This document shows, piece after piece, positions 40,237 through 49,857 of a DNA stretch of 64,000 bases; the first letter of the stretch is position 1; each line of letters starts with the position of its first letter. The DNA is taken from positions 62,001-126,000 of the forward strand of contig JACRDT010000007.1 in the NCBI GenBank assembly GCA_016212795.1, given 5' to 3'. This DNA is from Elusimicrobiota bacterium. GTDB taxonomy: Bacteria; Elusimicrobiota; Elusimicrobia; UBA1565; UBA9628. Position numbers and translations under genes: made by a program. Under the pieces are notes generated by a model that saw only the letters and a program-made list of their open reading frames with translations, was not told where the DNA came from and searched no databases.

Positions 40237-41256
40237 TCATTTCTTGGCGCCCGCGGCGGGCCGGCCTTGCCGGGGCGCGGTCGAGGCCGGAGGCCGAGCG
40301 CCCGGCGCGCCCTTGGGAAGGGCGTCGGCGGCGCGGGGCGCGCCGGCGCCGAGGAGGTCGACGATGGCCTCGACGTCCGTGAACGACAGGAGGAGCACCG
40401 GCGTCCTGCCCGAGGCCTGCGCGTAGCGGTAGACGGGTTGGCCGCCCTTGAGCTCCTGGGGTTTGCCGATGCGCAGGGTCTGGGTCCTGACCGCGTCCCT
40501 GATGACGACGGTGGCCGACGGCTTGTCGAGCCCGGTCCTGGCGGCCTTGACCTCGTCGTCGATGAAATCCCCGACGCGCAGGGCGAGGATCCGGTCGACG
40601 GCCAGCTCGACCTTGTCGGGGCTGATCTCCGCGCCGGCGGCGCTCCAGCCCGAGCTCGACTTGGAGAGCTCGATGGACCGCCGGTCCGTCTGGAAGCCGA
40701 TGGAGGCGAGGGCCGTTCGGTCGATGCGGGTGATGCCGTGGTCGCGGAAATCCGAGGGCTTGCGGTCGAGCTGGTAGGGCGCGAGGCCGGAGGCCACGTA
40801 CACCGGCTTCTCCCGGGAGAGGCGCAGGTAGAGGGAGTCCCCGCCCAGGGCGGCCTTGCCGAGGTAGGCGTCGAAGACCGCCGCGGCCTGGTCGGAAGCG
40901 TAGAGGCGCAGCCTCGTCGCGCTGCCCTCGTCGACCTCGTAATCCCGATAGCTGGCCGGGTCGCCGGCCGCCTCGGCCCCGAGCCGCAGCTGGAGGACGG
41001 CGTTGAGCACGTCGTTGACCGCGTTGGCGTCCCCCCGGTCCTTGATCGGGGACGTCAGCCCCCACGCGTCGCCGTCGCGCTCCAGGACGAGCGACGCGCC
41101 GGCGCGGTCGATGACGAGCTTGGACACCGCGCCGGGCTTGACGCCCTCCAGCGGCGTCTTGGCTTCGTCCCGGACCGACCTCCAGTAGAGGAGGGTGGCC
41201 GTCGCGCTCAGGCACGCCAGGACGGCCGCGAGGGCCGCGAGCCGCCTAAGGTCCAT
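40237..41256 (-). CDS. DUF4340-type membrane-anchored protein of a Gld-like ABC operon
   Basis: A 339-residue protein. A membrane anchor (LAALAAVLACLSATATLLYW) is followed by a periplasmic beta-rich region with two DUF4340-like repeats (VSKLVIDRAGASLVLERDGDAWGL; then LASIGFQTDRRSIELSKSSSGW). DUF4340 proteins regularly accompany GldA/F/G-type ABC systems. The last 30 or so residues derive from a 71-bp repeat shared with hemD, ending RPAAGAKK. The start overlaps the GldG-like gene by 11 nt. Confidence 0.82.
   Translation of the reverse strand: MDLRRLAALAAVLACLSATATLLYWRSVRDEAKTPLEGVKPGAVSKLVIDRAGASLVLERDGDAWGLTSPIKDRGDANAVNDVLNAVLQLRLGAEAAGDPASYRDYEVDEGSATRLRLYASDQAAAVFDAYLGKAALGGDSLYLRLSREKPVYVASGLAPYQLDRKPSDFRDHGITRIDRTALASIGFQTDRRSIELSKSSSGWSAAGAEISPDKVELAVDRILALRVGDFIDDEVKAARTGLDKPSATVVIRDAVRTQTLRIGKPQELKGGQPVYRYAQASGRTPVLLLSFTDVEAIVDLLGAGAPRAADALPKGAPGARPPASTAPRQGRPAAGAKK
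40271..40341 (-). repeat. In-frame dispersed repeat R2, copy 2
   Basis: A 71-bp stretch encoding APRAADALPKGAPGARPPAS near the C-terminus of the DUF4340 protein. It is about 96% identical to 16550-16620 in hemD, 24 kb away, and both are read in the same frame. Confidence 0.88.
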
Positions 41257-42817
41257 AGACGCTCGGGAGCGCCCGGCGGCGCTTCTGCTGCCGGCGGTAG
41301 ACGGCCAGGCCCGCTCCCACGAGGGCCAGCGGCAGGGAGAAGATCATGGCGTTCTTGACCGCGAACTTCGCGGCGGCCGAGAGCTCCCTGAAGGGGCGGT
41401 AGGTCAGGCCCTTGGACCGTATGGAGAGCAGGGATTCGTCCTGGAGGGTCCACTCGATGAGGTTGAGGAGCATGGCCACGTTGACGGGCTTGATGGAGAG
41501 GCCCGGGTGGATGATGCGCGACGTCCCGACCAAGACCACGCGGCCTGGCGCGGATGTTCCGGGCGCCGCCGCGTCCGTGGCGGCGTAGGTGGAGGGCGTC
41601 ACCTTGTAGAAGTCGCCTTCGATGATGCCGGCCAGGGAGAAGGGCCCCTTCTCGGCCTTGTCGAGGTCGCCTAGCCGCTCGTACGGCGAGACCATGTCGT
41701 TGGTCACGTACCAGCTCGAGGCCGAGGACCGGACCAGCGGGGTGTAGCGCAGGGGCTTGCCCTCGCCGCGGAAGGCGATGGGGTGGACGAACGGCAGCGA
41801 CACGGCGTCGAGCCCCCGGGTCGCCGGGTGTCGGGTGTCGAAGTCGGACGCCACGGGGATGAAGGCGTAGTCCAGCAGGTTCATCATGATGAAGCCGCCG
41901 GTCTGCTGCTGGAGCTGGATGCGCTCGCACCGGGCGTCCACGACGAAGCCGTCCCGCATGTCGACGCCCCAGTCCTTGAGCAGGACCTCGAGGCCGAGGT
42001 CCGCCTTCACGGAGAAGAAGCGCTTGAGGTCCACGTAGCGCCGGTCCAGCAGCAGGCCCAAAGACTTGCCCGCCCCGACCCAGGCCTTGACCCGCTCGAG
42101 CTCCGCGGGCTTGAAGGCTTTCGCCGGCCCGAGCATCCACAGGGCCTCGACGTTGGCCGGCACGGGCTTGAAGAGGTCGACCGTCTCGATGTCCATGAGG
42201 TCGCCCATGGCGGCGAAGACCGGCTGGAGGGTCTCGTCCTGGGCCGACTTCTCCCCGTGCCCGGTCGTGAGCCCGATGGTCTTGCGGTTGGCGGCGCTGA
42301 GCTTCTTGATCCGGCGGGCGATGTCGTACTCGAACTCGGCCGTGTTCTGGAGCAGGGGGATGGTCTCGGTCTTCCCTTTGTAGAGGAGCGCCATCCCCAT
42401 GAGGGCTTCCTTGATCTCGAATTTGTCCCGGGCCATGACGTTGAGCCGCACCGGCGAGACCCCGGCGGTCAGGGCCTCCTTCTTGGCGTTCTCGTTGTCG
42501 TCCGGGTCGAGGAAGGAGAGCTTGACCTTGCCCCGGCCGGCCTTCTTGAACTCCGCCAGGAGCGCCCTGAGGAACTGCTCGTTGAGGCCGTAGGGCGAGG
42601 GCAGCCCGGGCGAGTAGTAGACCTTGATGACCAGGTTGTCCTTCAGGCCGCCCAGGATGCGCTTGGTGCCGCGGGAGACTGAGTAGATCCCCCCCGCCGA
42701 GAAGTCGGCCCGCAGGTAGAGGAAATGGCCGACGGCGTTGAGGGCCGCCAGGATGGCCAGCACGAGGCCCGCGCCGGCCCACGAGAAGACGAGCGCCCGC
42801 TTCCTGGATTCCCTCAT
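41246..42817 (-). CDS. GldG-like auxiliary protein of an ABC system
   Basis: A 523-residue protein with one N-terminal and one C-terminal transmembrane helix (FSWAGAGLVLAILAALNAVG; IFSLPLALVGAGLAVYRRQQ). The periplasmic region belongs to the ABC_transp_aux / GldG type: GGIYSVSRGTKRILGGLKDNLVIKVYYS, and GLTTGHGEKSAQDETLQPV. Members partner with an ATPase and a permease; in Bacteroidota they are needed for gliding, elsewhere their role is unknown. The start overlaps the permease stop (ATGA). Confidence 0.85.
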   Translation of the reverse strand: MRESRKRALVFSWAGAGLVLAILAALNAVGHFLYLRADFSAGGIYSVSRGTKRILGGLKDNLVIKVYYSPGLPSPYGLNEQFLRALLAEFKKAGRGKVKLSFLDPDDNENAKKEALTAGVSPVRLNVMARDKFEIKEALMGMALLYKGKTETIPLLQNTAEFEYDIARRIKKLSAANRKTIGLTTGHGEKSAQDETLQPVFAAMGDLMDIETVDLFKPVPANVEALWMLGPAKAFKPAELERVKAWVGAGKSLGLLLDRRYVDLKRFFSVKADLGLEVLLKDWGVDMRDGFVVDARCERIQLQQQTGGFIMMNLLDYAFIPVASDFDTRHPATRGLDAVSLPFVHPIAFRGEGKPLRYTPLVRSSASSWYVTNDMVSPYERLGDLDKAEKGPFSLAGIIEGDFYKVTPSTYAATDAAAPGTSAPGRVVLVGTSRIIHPGLSIKPVNVAMLLNLIEWTLQDESLLSIRSKGLTYRPFRELSAAAKFAVKNAMIFSLPLALVGAGLAVYRRQQKRRRALPSVYGP

Positions 42818-43556
42818 CAGAACCGCCTGGACTGGAGCCTCTGCACCGCCAGATAGAGGAAGGCGAAGATCATGCTCGCGAAATAGAGGATGTCCCTGGT
42901 GTCCAGGACGCCCTTGCCCAGGGTGTCGAGGTGCGCGTCGATGCCGACGAACTCGAGCAGGGAGGCGACGGGGCCGGGCGCGAACCGCGCCATGTTGCCG
43001 GCGAGGAAGAAGGCGAAGCACAGGAGGAACGCGAGCACGAAAGCGATCACCTGGCTCTTGGTCAGCGACGAGGCGAAGAGCCCGATGGCGCCGTACATGA
43101 GCCCCAGCAGGACGATCCCCGCGAGGATGCCCGCGGTCTCCCCCCAGTCGAGGCCCAGCGAGGGCGTGACCAGCGCGCGCATCAGCAGCGGGTAGAACAC
43201 CAGCCCTCCCGCCGCGATGAGGTGCACGCCCGCCAGCCCCAGGTACTTGCCCAGGACGATGTCCCAGTCTTCGAGCGGCAGGGTGGCGAGCGTCTCGAAG
43301 GTGCCGGACTTGATCTCCTCCGACAGGAGCCCCATCGTGAGGGCCGGGATGAGGAACGAGAGCAGCACCGGCGCGGTCTCGGTGAGGGCCCTGATCGAGG
43401 CCTGGTTGACCAGGAAGAGCGTCGCGGAGAACAGGTAGCCCGACATGAGGTAGAAGACGATGAGGGCGATGTAGGCCGTGGGGCTCTCGAAGTAGCCCTT
43501 CAGTTCCCGGTGGGCGAGGGCCAGGATGGCCCGGCCCTGGAGGAGCGGGGGCTTCG

Positions 43557-43560
<4 letters not shown>
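42817..43560 (-). CDS. ABC-2-type permease (GldF-like)
   Basis: A 247-residue inner-membrane protein with six helices. It begins with a cytoplasmic segment (AILALAHRELKGYFESPTAYI) and has SEEIKSGTFETLATLPLEDWDIVLGKYLG, the coupling-helix region typical of ABC-2 permeases. Later helices include GIVLLGLMYGAIGLFASSL. It should form the channel for the adjacent ATPase. The ATG overlaps the ATPase stop by 4 nt. Confidence 0.92.
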
Positions 43561-44551
<991 letters not shown>

Positions 44552-44555
<4 letters not shown>

Positions 44556-44611
44556 ATCACTCGCCCCCCCCCACGGGGGGGCGAGTAGCGGGGGGGCCAA
44601 TGCCGTTTCAT
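44552..44611 (-). repeat. Hairpin/micro-ORF repeat, copy B
   Basis: A 60-nt element encoding MKRHWPPRYSPPRGGGRVI on the minus strand. Its TGA (44554-44552) overlaps the ATPase ATG (44555-44553), the same arrangement as copy A with def. The stem is ACTCGCCCCC / GGGGGCGAGT. Confidence 0.88.
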
Positions 44612-44626
44612 TTTTCGGTAATACAA

Positions 44627-44670
44627 ATAGTAATTCCCCTGTTGCTTTGTCAAGAACGGGCGGCTATAAT
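44627..44670. promoter_or_regulatory. Overlapping divergent promoters
   Basis: Leftward: TTGACA (44653-44648) and TACTAT (44632-44627) with a short 15-nt spacer, toward the micro-ORF and ABC operon. Rightward: TTGCTT (44642-44647), 17 nt, TATAAT (44665-44670), toward the gene at 44692, leaving a leader of about 14 nt. The -35 regions overlap. Confidence 0.6.
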
Positions 44671-44691
44671 GGCCGGTAGCGGTCCGACCCT

Positions 44692-45588
44692 ATGCTCAGA
44701 CGCTTCGCGGCCCCCATCGCCTACGCCGCGGCCGCCGTCCTCCTGCTCGGGGTCCAGGGTTGCGAGAAGGAGCTCGACAAGATCAGGGTGCAGTTCCTCG
44801 GCCCGGCCGAGCTGGACAAGCCCCGTCCTCAGCGGCCCGGCCGCGCCACCAAGAACGACCCGCGCTGCAAGGGCCTCAAGTGCGTCGAACGCGACGAGCC
44901 CTCGCCGCCCCCGCCCCTCGCCGCCCCCATGCAGCCCCCGCCGAAGCCCAAGGCTTCGGCTGACGAGCGCGGAGGCTTCCGGAAGCGGCCCGGGCCTCCC
45001 CCCAAGAGGGCCGCGGCGCGGCCGAAGCCCGAGGTCCCGTCCAAGGGCGATCCCGCTCCTCAGGGGCCGCCCGAGCCCGCGGCCAGGGAGGCTCAGGGGA
45101 AGGCCGCGCCGCTCGACCGGAGGCCGGCCCCCAGGCCGGACCGGTACGCGGCGGAGAAGGACGACTCGGCCAGCCGCTACCTGTCCCCCGCCGCCCCCAA
45201 GGGCCCGGCCGTGAAGGGCGGCGTGGCGGCCCCGCTGGAGGGCGGGGCGGCGGGAGACGAGGCCGCGCCCGGGGCCGCCACGGTCAATGTCGAGGCCGCG
45301 CCCGGGGTCCAGCCCCTGACCGAGGCCCGCGAGGACATCCTCGGCATGGTCGCCGACGACGCCGGGGACGTCGGCGCCCACCGCATCCAGATCTCGCGGA
45401 CCGAGGATTTCAAGGCGGTCCTCTTCGACAGGACCTACCCTTTCATCGAGGACGCGGACCTGCGCCAGGAGTTCCTCAAGTCCGGGCTCAAGGACGGGGC
45501 GTACTGGATGCGTTTCGCCATCGTCGACCTGCTCGACTTCCAGCACCCCTACTCCAAGCCCAGGAAGTTCCGCCTGCGCAAGCGGTAG
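44692..45588 (+). CDS. Proline-rich exported protein, possible lipoprotein
   Basis: A 298-residue protein. The signal sequence MLRRFAAPIAYAAAAVLLLG is followed by VQGC, a weak lipobox. A long Pro/Lys-rich, probably disordered tract covers residues 40-200. The last 90 residues form a beta-sandwich-like module (HRIQISRTEDFKAVLFDRTY, then GAYWMRFAIVDLLDFQHPYS). That ending resembles the terminal domain of FecR/LysM-type surface proteins where ligands are read out. The function is unknown. It is transcribed divergently from the ABC operon. Confidence 0.62.
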   Translation: MLRRFAAPIAYAAAAVLLLGVQGCEKELDKIRVQFLGPAELDKPRPQRPGRATKNDPRCKGLKCVERDEPSPPPPLAAPMQPPPKPKASADERGGFRKRPGPPPKRAAARPKPEVPSKGDPAPQGPPEPAAREAQGKAAPLDRRPAPRPDRYAAEKDDSASRYLSPAAPKGPAVKGGVAAPLEGGAAGDEAAPGAATVNVEAAPGVQPLTEAREDILGMVADDAGDVGAHRIQISRTEDFKAVLFDRTYPFIEDADLRQEFLKSGLKDGAYWMRFAIVDLLDFQHPYSKPRKFRLRKR

Positions 45589-45672
45589 CGGGTCCCCTGC
45601 CCGGGTCGCCGGTTCCATGGGCCCACCCGTCTCCTGGGCCCAATAGCCCAGGTGCGCGGGGAGCCCTTGGGG

Positions 45673-45678
45673 TATAAT
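45673..45678 (+). promoter_or_regulatory. -10 element of a predicted leaderless promoter
   Basis: A perfect TATAAT ends 7 nt before the ATG at 45686. No -35 is recognisable upstream. Confidence 0.6.
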
Positions 45679-45685
45679 GTAATCT

Positions 45686-47890
45686 ATGGCGCCCTTCTGC
45701 CGGCTCTTTGCCGTCGCGGGCTTGGTCTTGTCCTGGTCGTCGACGCTCGCCGCCCAGACCTACAACGTGCCGCAGTCGCAGGGAGGGCAGACCTCCCCCG
45801 TCGTCGGCACGCCCGGCCAGGGCTCGTCGGGGTCCACGACGGACGTGAACAGGCCCGGGTCCTCGCCCGCCGTCGGGCTCAAGGGCTCCATCGGCGCCTA
45901 CGGCTCGGCCCCGGTGATCAAGGACGGCGCCGTGTCGGGCCCCGCCGGCCCGGACGATTTCTCCCTGAAGTCCGCTGCCGCCGACGCGCCCAAGGTCCTG
46001 CGGCAGGCCGTGCCGGACCGCGTGAAGATGGCCGGTTCCCTGGCGGTCACCCCGCCATCGTCTCCCGCCGCCAATCCTGTCCAAGGCAAGACCGAGGCCG
46101 CCACCCCGTTGGAGAGCCTCATCCCGGCGGCGGGCGGCCTCGAGGAGACGGTCGCCGAGATACAGAAGAGCCGCGAGGGGAGCGGCCCGGCCGCCGACGG
46201 CGCCGTCGAGGCCTCCCTCGACAAAATCTTCGACCTGGCCCGCCAGGCCGCCAAGAAGACCATGGGCGCGGCCGATTTCGCCTCCGTGATCGGCTCGATG
46301 ATGGGCGTCGAGAACAAGATCCGCCGGACCGTGGGCGTGGCCAACACCTCCTCGGCGAAGGACGCGCCGAACCTCTACCGGTCGGCCATCGGGCTGGCCA
46401 AGGAGTCCTTCCCGCCGAAGACGGCCGAGGCGGTGGGCAAGACCGTGCTGGCGTCCGCGGACAAGAAGGCCGACACGGCCCTGCCGGCCCTGGCCGACGA
46501 GGCCGTGACCATGGCCGCGGCCGGCTCGAAGAAGGGCGTGGACCAGGCCCTCAAGTCCCTCGACGACTGGGAGGGCTTGCTGGGCGCTCCCGGCAGGCCG
46601 TTCATCCAGAACCTTTCCCATCTGAAATCGTACGTGCAGGGCATCTTCTCCGGCGCCGGCGTCGCCTCGAAAGGAGGCTCTCGGCGTTCCGGAGGCCAGG
46701 CCGTCGCCGGCGGGGCCGTCCGGCAGGCGGCCGTCGGCGCGGCCTCGTACTCGCCGGGCGACCGCGTCCCGGCCGCCAACGCCGATCCCGAAGGGCAGCC
46801 GGGACGCTCGGGCTCCGCCCTTGACCGCGTCTGGTTCAAGCGTTCGGCCCGGTCCCGGGCCGTGAGCGCGGTGCTGCCGGGCTCCGCGGTCGCGTCCATC
46901 CCGGCGTTGGCGGTCTCCTTCGATCTGGGCTCCCCCGCCGCGCTTTTCGGCGCGCAGGACGACGCCGTCGTCGCGTTCCGGTCGAACCCCACCGCCGGCA
47001 ACGGCTTCAAGCTCGTCTATCGCGCCATGAGGCGGGAGGGCGCTGGACCCGCCCGGGGATTCACGGCCGCCGCCGTGTACTGGACCAAGGCGGTCCTGGC
47101 GCGCGTCTACGCCGGCTTCAAGAGGTTCCTGCGGTCCGTCTTGATGCGGGCTCCCGGCCCCCGCGAGACCGCCCGCCTCGCGGCCGAGGAATCGGGAGAG
47201 TACCTGGCGGCCAAGAGCCTGCTGGCGCAGCGGGCCGGCACGCTCACCATGCCGGCGGTCGAGGAGCTGCTGCGGCGCGCCTCCCGCATGGCGTCCATCT
47301 ACGAGCGGCTCAGCGCGGATGCCGGCGGCCTCGGCGCGGTCTCGGACATCCGGGCGAGGGTCGAGCGCGACGGCCTCGGGGCCTCCTGGTCCTCCGCCGA
47401 CCCCCTGCCCGCGTCGGCGGCGCGGTGGGTCGTCGCCGCGGACGGGCACAGCCTCGCGTATTGGATCGAACGGATCCACGGCCTGACGGCTTCGCGGGCC
47501 GCGGCAGCGGGCGCCGCCGTCGCGGGGCCGGGCGAGCCGGACCTTGGGCAGGACGTCGTCCCCGCCGTCTCCCGGGAGGGCCGCGCCGGCATCGGCGGCG
47601 TCCTGGAGAGGCTCCTGGCGGACGTCGAAGCCCGCAGGGGCGCGGCCGCCGGCAGCGCCGGCGTCCTGTCGGCGTTCGACCCTTCCGCCGCCCGCTACGC
47701 TGACTTGGGCCGCGTCGGCGGCATGATGGCGCAGGGACTGAGGCTGCGCCTCAAGGACGGCCGGCTGCTGGCCTTGGTCCTGCTGCGCGACCCCGAGCTG
47801 GGCCACATCGCCTTCGCGCGGGCGGAGCTGGCCGGCTCCACCGAGAGCCTGCCGGCCAAGCGGCTGTCCTCGTTGCTGCGGCTTGACTAG
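45686..47890 (+). CDS. Large exported protein of unknown function
   Basis: A 734-residue protein with a signal peptide (FCRLFAVAGLVLSWSSTLAA). A Ser/Gly/Pro-rich N-terminal region precedes a helical middle (ESLIPAAGGLEETVAEIQKS; LDKIFDLARQAAKKTMGAAD). The C-terminal 250 residues are alpha-helical with a final alpha/beta unit (GLRLRLKDGRLLALVLLRDP). I recognise no domain. It lies 9 nt before the PEP-synthase-like pseudoenzyme gene, so the two are probably co-expressed and may interact. Confidence 0.68.
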   Translation: MAPFCRLFAVAGLVLSWSSTLAAQTYNVPQSQGGQTSPVVGTPGQGSSGSTTDVNRPGSSPAVGLKGSIGAYGSAPVIKDGAVSGPAGPDDFSLKSAAADAPKVLRQAVPDRVKMAGSLAVTPPSSPAANPVQGKTEAATPLESLIPAAGGLEETVAEIQKSREGSGPAADGAVEASLDKIFDLARQAAKKTMGAADFASVIGSMMGVENKIRRTVGVANTSSAKDAPNLYRSAIGLAKESFPPKTAEAVGKTVLASADKKADTALPALADEAVTMAAAGSKKGVDQALKSLDDWEGLLGAPGRPFIQNLSHLKSYVQGIFSGAGVASKGGSRRSGGQAVAGGAVRQAAVGAASYSPGDRVPAANADPEGQPGRSGSALDRVWFKRSARSRAVSAVLPGSAVASIPALAVSFDLGSPAALFGAQDDAVVAFRSNPTAGNGFKLVYRAMRREGAGPARGFTAAAVYWTKAVLARVYAGFKRFLRSVLMRAPGPRETARLAAEESGEYLAAKSLLAQRAGTLTMPAVEELLRRASRMASIYERLSADAGGLGAVSDIRARVERDGLGASWSSADPLPASAARWVVAADGHSLAYWIERIHGLTASRAAAAGAAVAGPGEPDLGQDVVPAVSREGRAGIGGVLERLLADVEARRGAAAGSAGVLSAFDPSAARYADLGRVGGMMAQGLRLRLKDGRLLALVLLRDPELGHIAFARAELAGSTESLPAKRLSSLLRLD

Positions 47891-47899
47891 CCTCGTCGC

Positions 47900-49819
47900 A
47901 TGCTGAAGGGTTCCTTCGTCGGCCTCTCCCTCCTATTCGTCCTCCCCGCCGTCGCCTGGCCGGCCTCCGGCGAGCGGAGGACGGCCTCCGACCTGGCCCA
48001 AGCGGGCCAGGCCGAGTTGGACTACCGGAGGCTCAAGGAGGAGCCCGAGGCCGCCGACGGCGCGACGTTCTTCGCCGTGAGCGCGAGCCTCGGCTCCGGC
48101 CGGAAGGTGACCGGGCGGGTCACGTTCGACAGGAGGAAGGCCGCCGCGGGCGGGTGGGTCTTCGCCGCGGCCTCGGCGTCTCCCGAGGACGGGCAGGCCA
48201 TCCGGATGTCGGAGGCGGTCCTCGCCTCGGGAGGGCTCCTGAGCTCGATCGCGGTCGCCGCGCGGGAGCGCGCCGTCCCGGCCCTGCTCGTGGAGAGGGC
48301 GCGATGGGGCGGCCCGCCGGAGCCTTTCCTGGAGCTCGAGCGCGCCGTCCTCGGCGAGGGGTCCTCCGTCAGGGGGTTCCAGGTCCGGCTCGCGCAGAAG
48401 ACCGTGCCCCAGCGCATCAAGGAAGGCGACGTGGTCGTCCTGGACCCCGAGGCCGGGACCCTCACGGTGCCGACGGCCGACATGGCCCCCGTCTTGCTCG
48501 AGGCGGCCGCGGCGCTCAAGGCCTACGACGGGCTCAAGGACGGCCAAGCCCTGGTCCAATGGCTCGACGCGGTGAGCCCCGACCTCGCCCCGGCCTCGCG
48601 CCTGGAGCTGGGCGCGCGCCTCGTTTCGGAGATGGCGGACCGAGCCGGAGGCGCGGCGGGCGTCGACAGCCTGTCCAAGGTCCGCGCCGCCGCGGAACGG
48701 ATGCTGGACTCGGACGGGCGCGCGGCCCTGCGGGCGGCGGAACGGAAGGTGTTCTCCCGGCAGGTCCGCCGGACGCTGCGGGACCTCGACGAGGCGCAGT
48801 CCGAGCTGGGGAGCGCGCCGCCGTCCTGGGCGGCGCGGCTGTGCCGCCAAGCCGAGGGCCGCTGGGAGAGGATCGGCCTCCTGGCCTCGGCGTTCAGGCT
48901 CGCGAGCCCCGCCTCCGCCCAGGCGCGCCACCAGGGGCTCCGGCGGCTCTGCGGCAAGCAAGCCAAGGCGGAGCCCCCGGCGCCCTCCAAGCTGCAGGAG
49001 GCCCTGCGGCGCGCCGGGGTCAAGGTCCCGGGGACCGCGCGTCTTCCGGCCGGGATGTACCGGCGGTTCGTCAAGGAAGCCGGCCTGGAGGAGCGCATCG
49101 GGACCGTCATGGACGACCCCTCGCTCCTCCTGCGGCAGCGCTCGGCGCGCATCAGGGACCTCCTGAGGGCCGCCGAGGTCCCCGAGTCCCTCGAGCGCGA
49201 GATGATGGCGGGCATCCCGTCCGCCGGGCCTCAGGGCTCCTGGGCTCTGCTGGTGCCGGGGTCGGGCCCCTTCGTGCTGCGGCCCGGCGACCTCTCGCCG
49301 GTGAAGGAGTACTGGGCCTCGCTCTGGAGCCCGGGCCGGCTGGCCCAGCGCAAGAAGGAGGGCCGCGGCGTCCTCGACTCGGAGGCCGAGGTGGACCTCA
49401 TCCGGCTGGAAGCCTGCGAGCGCTCGGCGACGCTGCTCAGCCGAGACCCGGCCAGCGGCAAGGCGCGCATGACGGTGAGCGCCGCCTACGGCGAGATCGA
49501 GGGGGTCCTGTCGGGGAGGGCATCCCCGGACCAATACACGCTCGGGCGCAACGGCCGAGAGGTCCTCCCCGCCATCGTGGGCCTCAAGCTGGTGATGCTC
49601 GAGCGCGACGCCAGGGGCAGGCTCGTCGAGCGCGCGCTCGCCCCCGACGCCGCGGCCCGGCGCGTCCTTGCCGCGCCCCAACTCGAGAGCCTGGCGGCCG
49701 CGGCCAGGGCCCTCGAGGGGCACTACGGCTGGGGCGTGGAGATGTCCGCGTGCTTCGCCGGGGGAGAGCTGTCGGTGCTGGGCTCAAGCCCGATCGACCG
49801 GCTGCTCTCGGCCGACTAG
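47900..49819 (+). CDS. Exported pseudoenzyme related to PEP synthase, domains permuted
   Basis: A 639-residue protein with a signal peptide (GLSLLFVLPAVAWPASG). Residues of about 65-165 match the phosphohistidine (PEP-utilising mobile) domain: ASGGLLSSIAVAARERAVPA aligns with the family GGxxxHAAIxARExxIPA, but Ser116 replaces the catalytic His. Residues of about 395-635 resemble the N-terminal nucleotide-binding domain: FVLRPGDLSPVKEYWASLWS, then VSAAYGEIEGVLSGRASPDQ and ALEGHYGWGVEM. Normal PEP synthase has these domains in the opposite order and is cytoplasmic. Catalysis is unlikely; a binding or structural role is inferred. The 3' end overlaps the convergent flippase. Confidence 0.72.
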   Translation: MLKGSFVGLSLLFVLPAVAWPASGERRTASDLAQAGQAELDYRRLKEEPEAADGATFFAVSASLGSGRKVTGRVTFDRRKAAAGGWVFAAASASPEDGQAIRMSEAVLASGGLLSSIAVAARERAVPALLVERARWGGPPEPFLELERAVLGEGSSVRGFQVRLAQKTVPQRIKEGDVVVLDPEAGTLTVPTADMAPVLLEAAAALKAYDGLKDGQALVQWLDAVSPDLAPASRLELGARLVSEMADRAGGAAGVDSLSKVRAAAERMLDSDGRAALRAAERKVFSRQVRRTLRDLDEAQSELGSAPPSWAARLCRQAEGRWERIGLLASAFRLASPASAQARHQGLRRLCGKQAKAEPPAPSKLQEALRRAGVKVPGTARLPAGMYRRFVKEAGLEERIGTVMDDPSLLLRQRSARIRDLLRAAEVPESLEREMMAGIPSAGPQGSWALLVPGSGPFVLRPGDLSPVKEYWASLWSPGRLAQRKKEGRGVLDSEAEVDLIRLEACERSATLLSRDPASGKARMTVSAAYGEIEGVLSGRASPDQYTLGRNGREVLPAIVGLKLVMLERDARGRLVERALAPDAAARRVLAAPQLESLAAAARALEGHYGWGVEMSACFAGGELSVLGSSPIDRLLSAD

Positions 49820-49857
49820 TCACTCCCCCCCCCGCGGGGGGGCATATGCCGTTTCAT
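49816..49857 (-). repeat. Hairpin/micro-ORF repeat, shortened copy F
   Basis: Encodes MKRHMPPRGGGSD as the in-frame last 13 codons and stop of the flippase gene. The left arm ACTCG is missing and only the C/G core and the AGTGAC end remain. The flippase has acquired its C-terminus from this element. Confidence 0.75.

Noticed and set aside
41541..41570. Possible further R1 copy in the GldG-like gene
   Set aside because: Only about 14 of 15 bases around CCTGGCGCGGA match, without the ends, length or reading frame of R1; chance in GC-rich DNA is likely.
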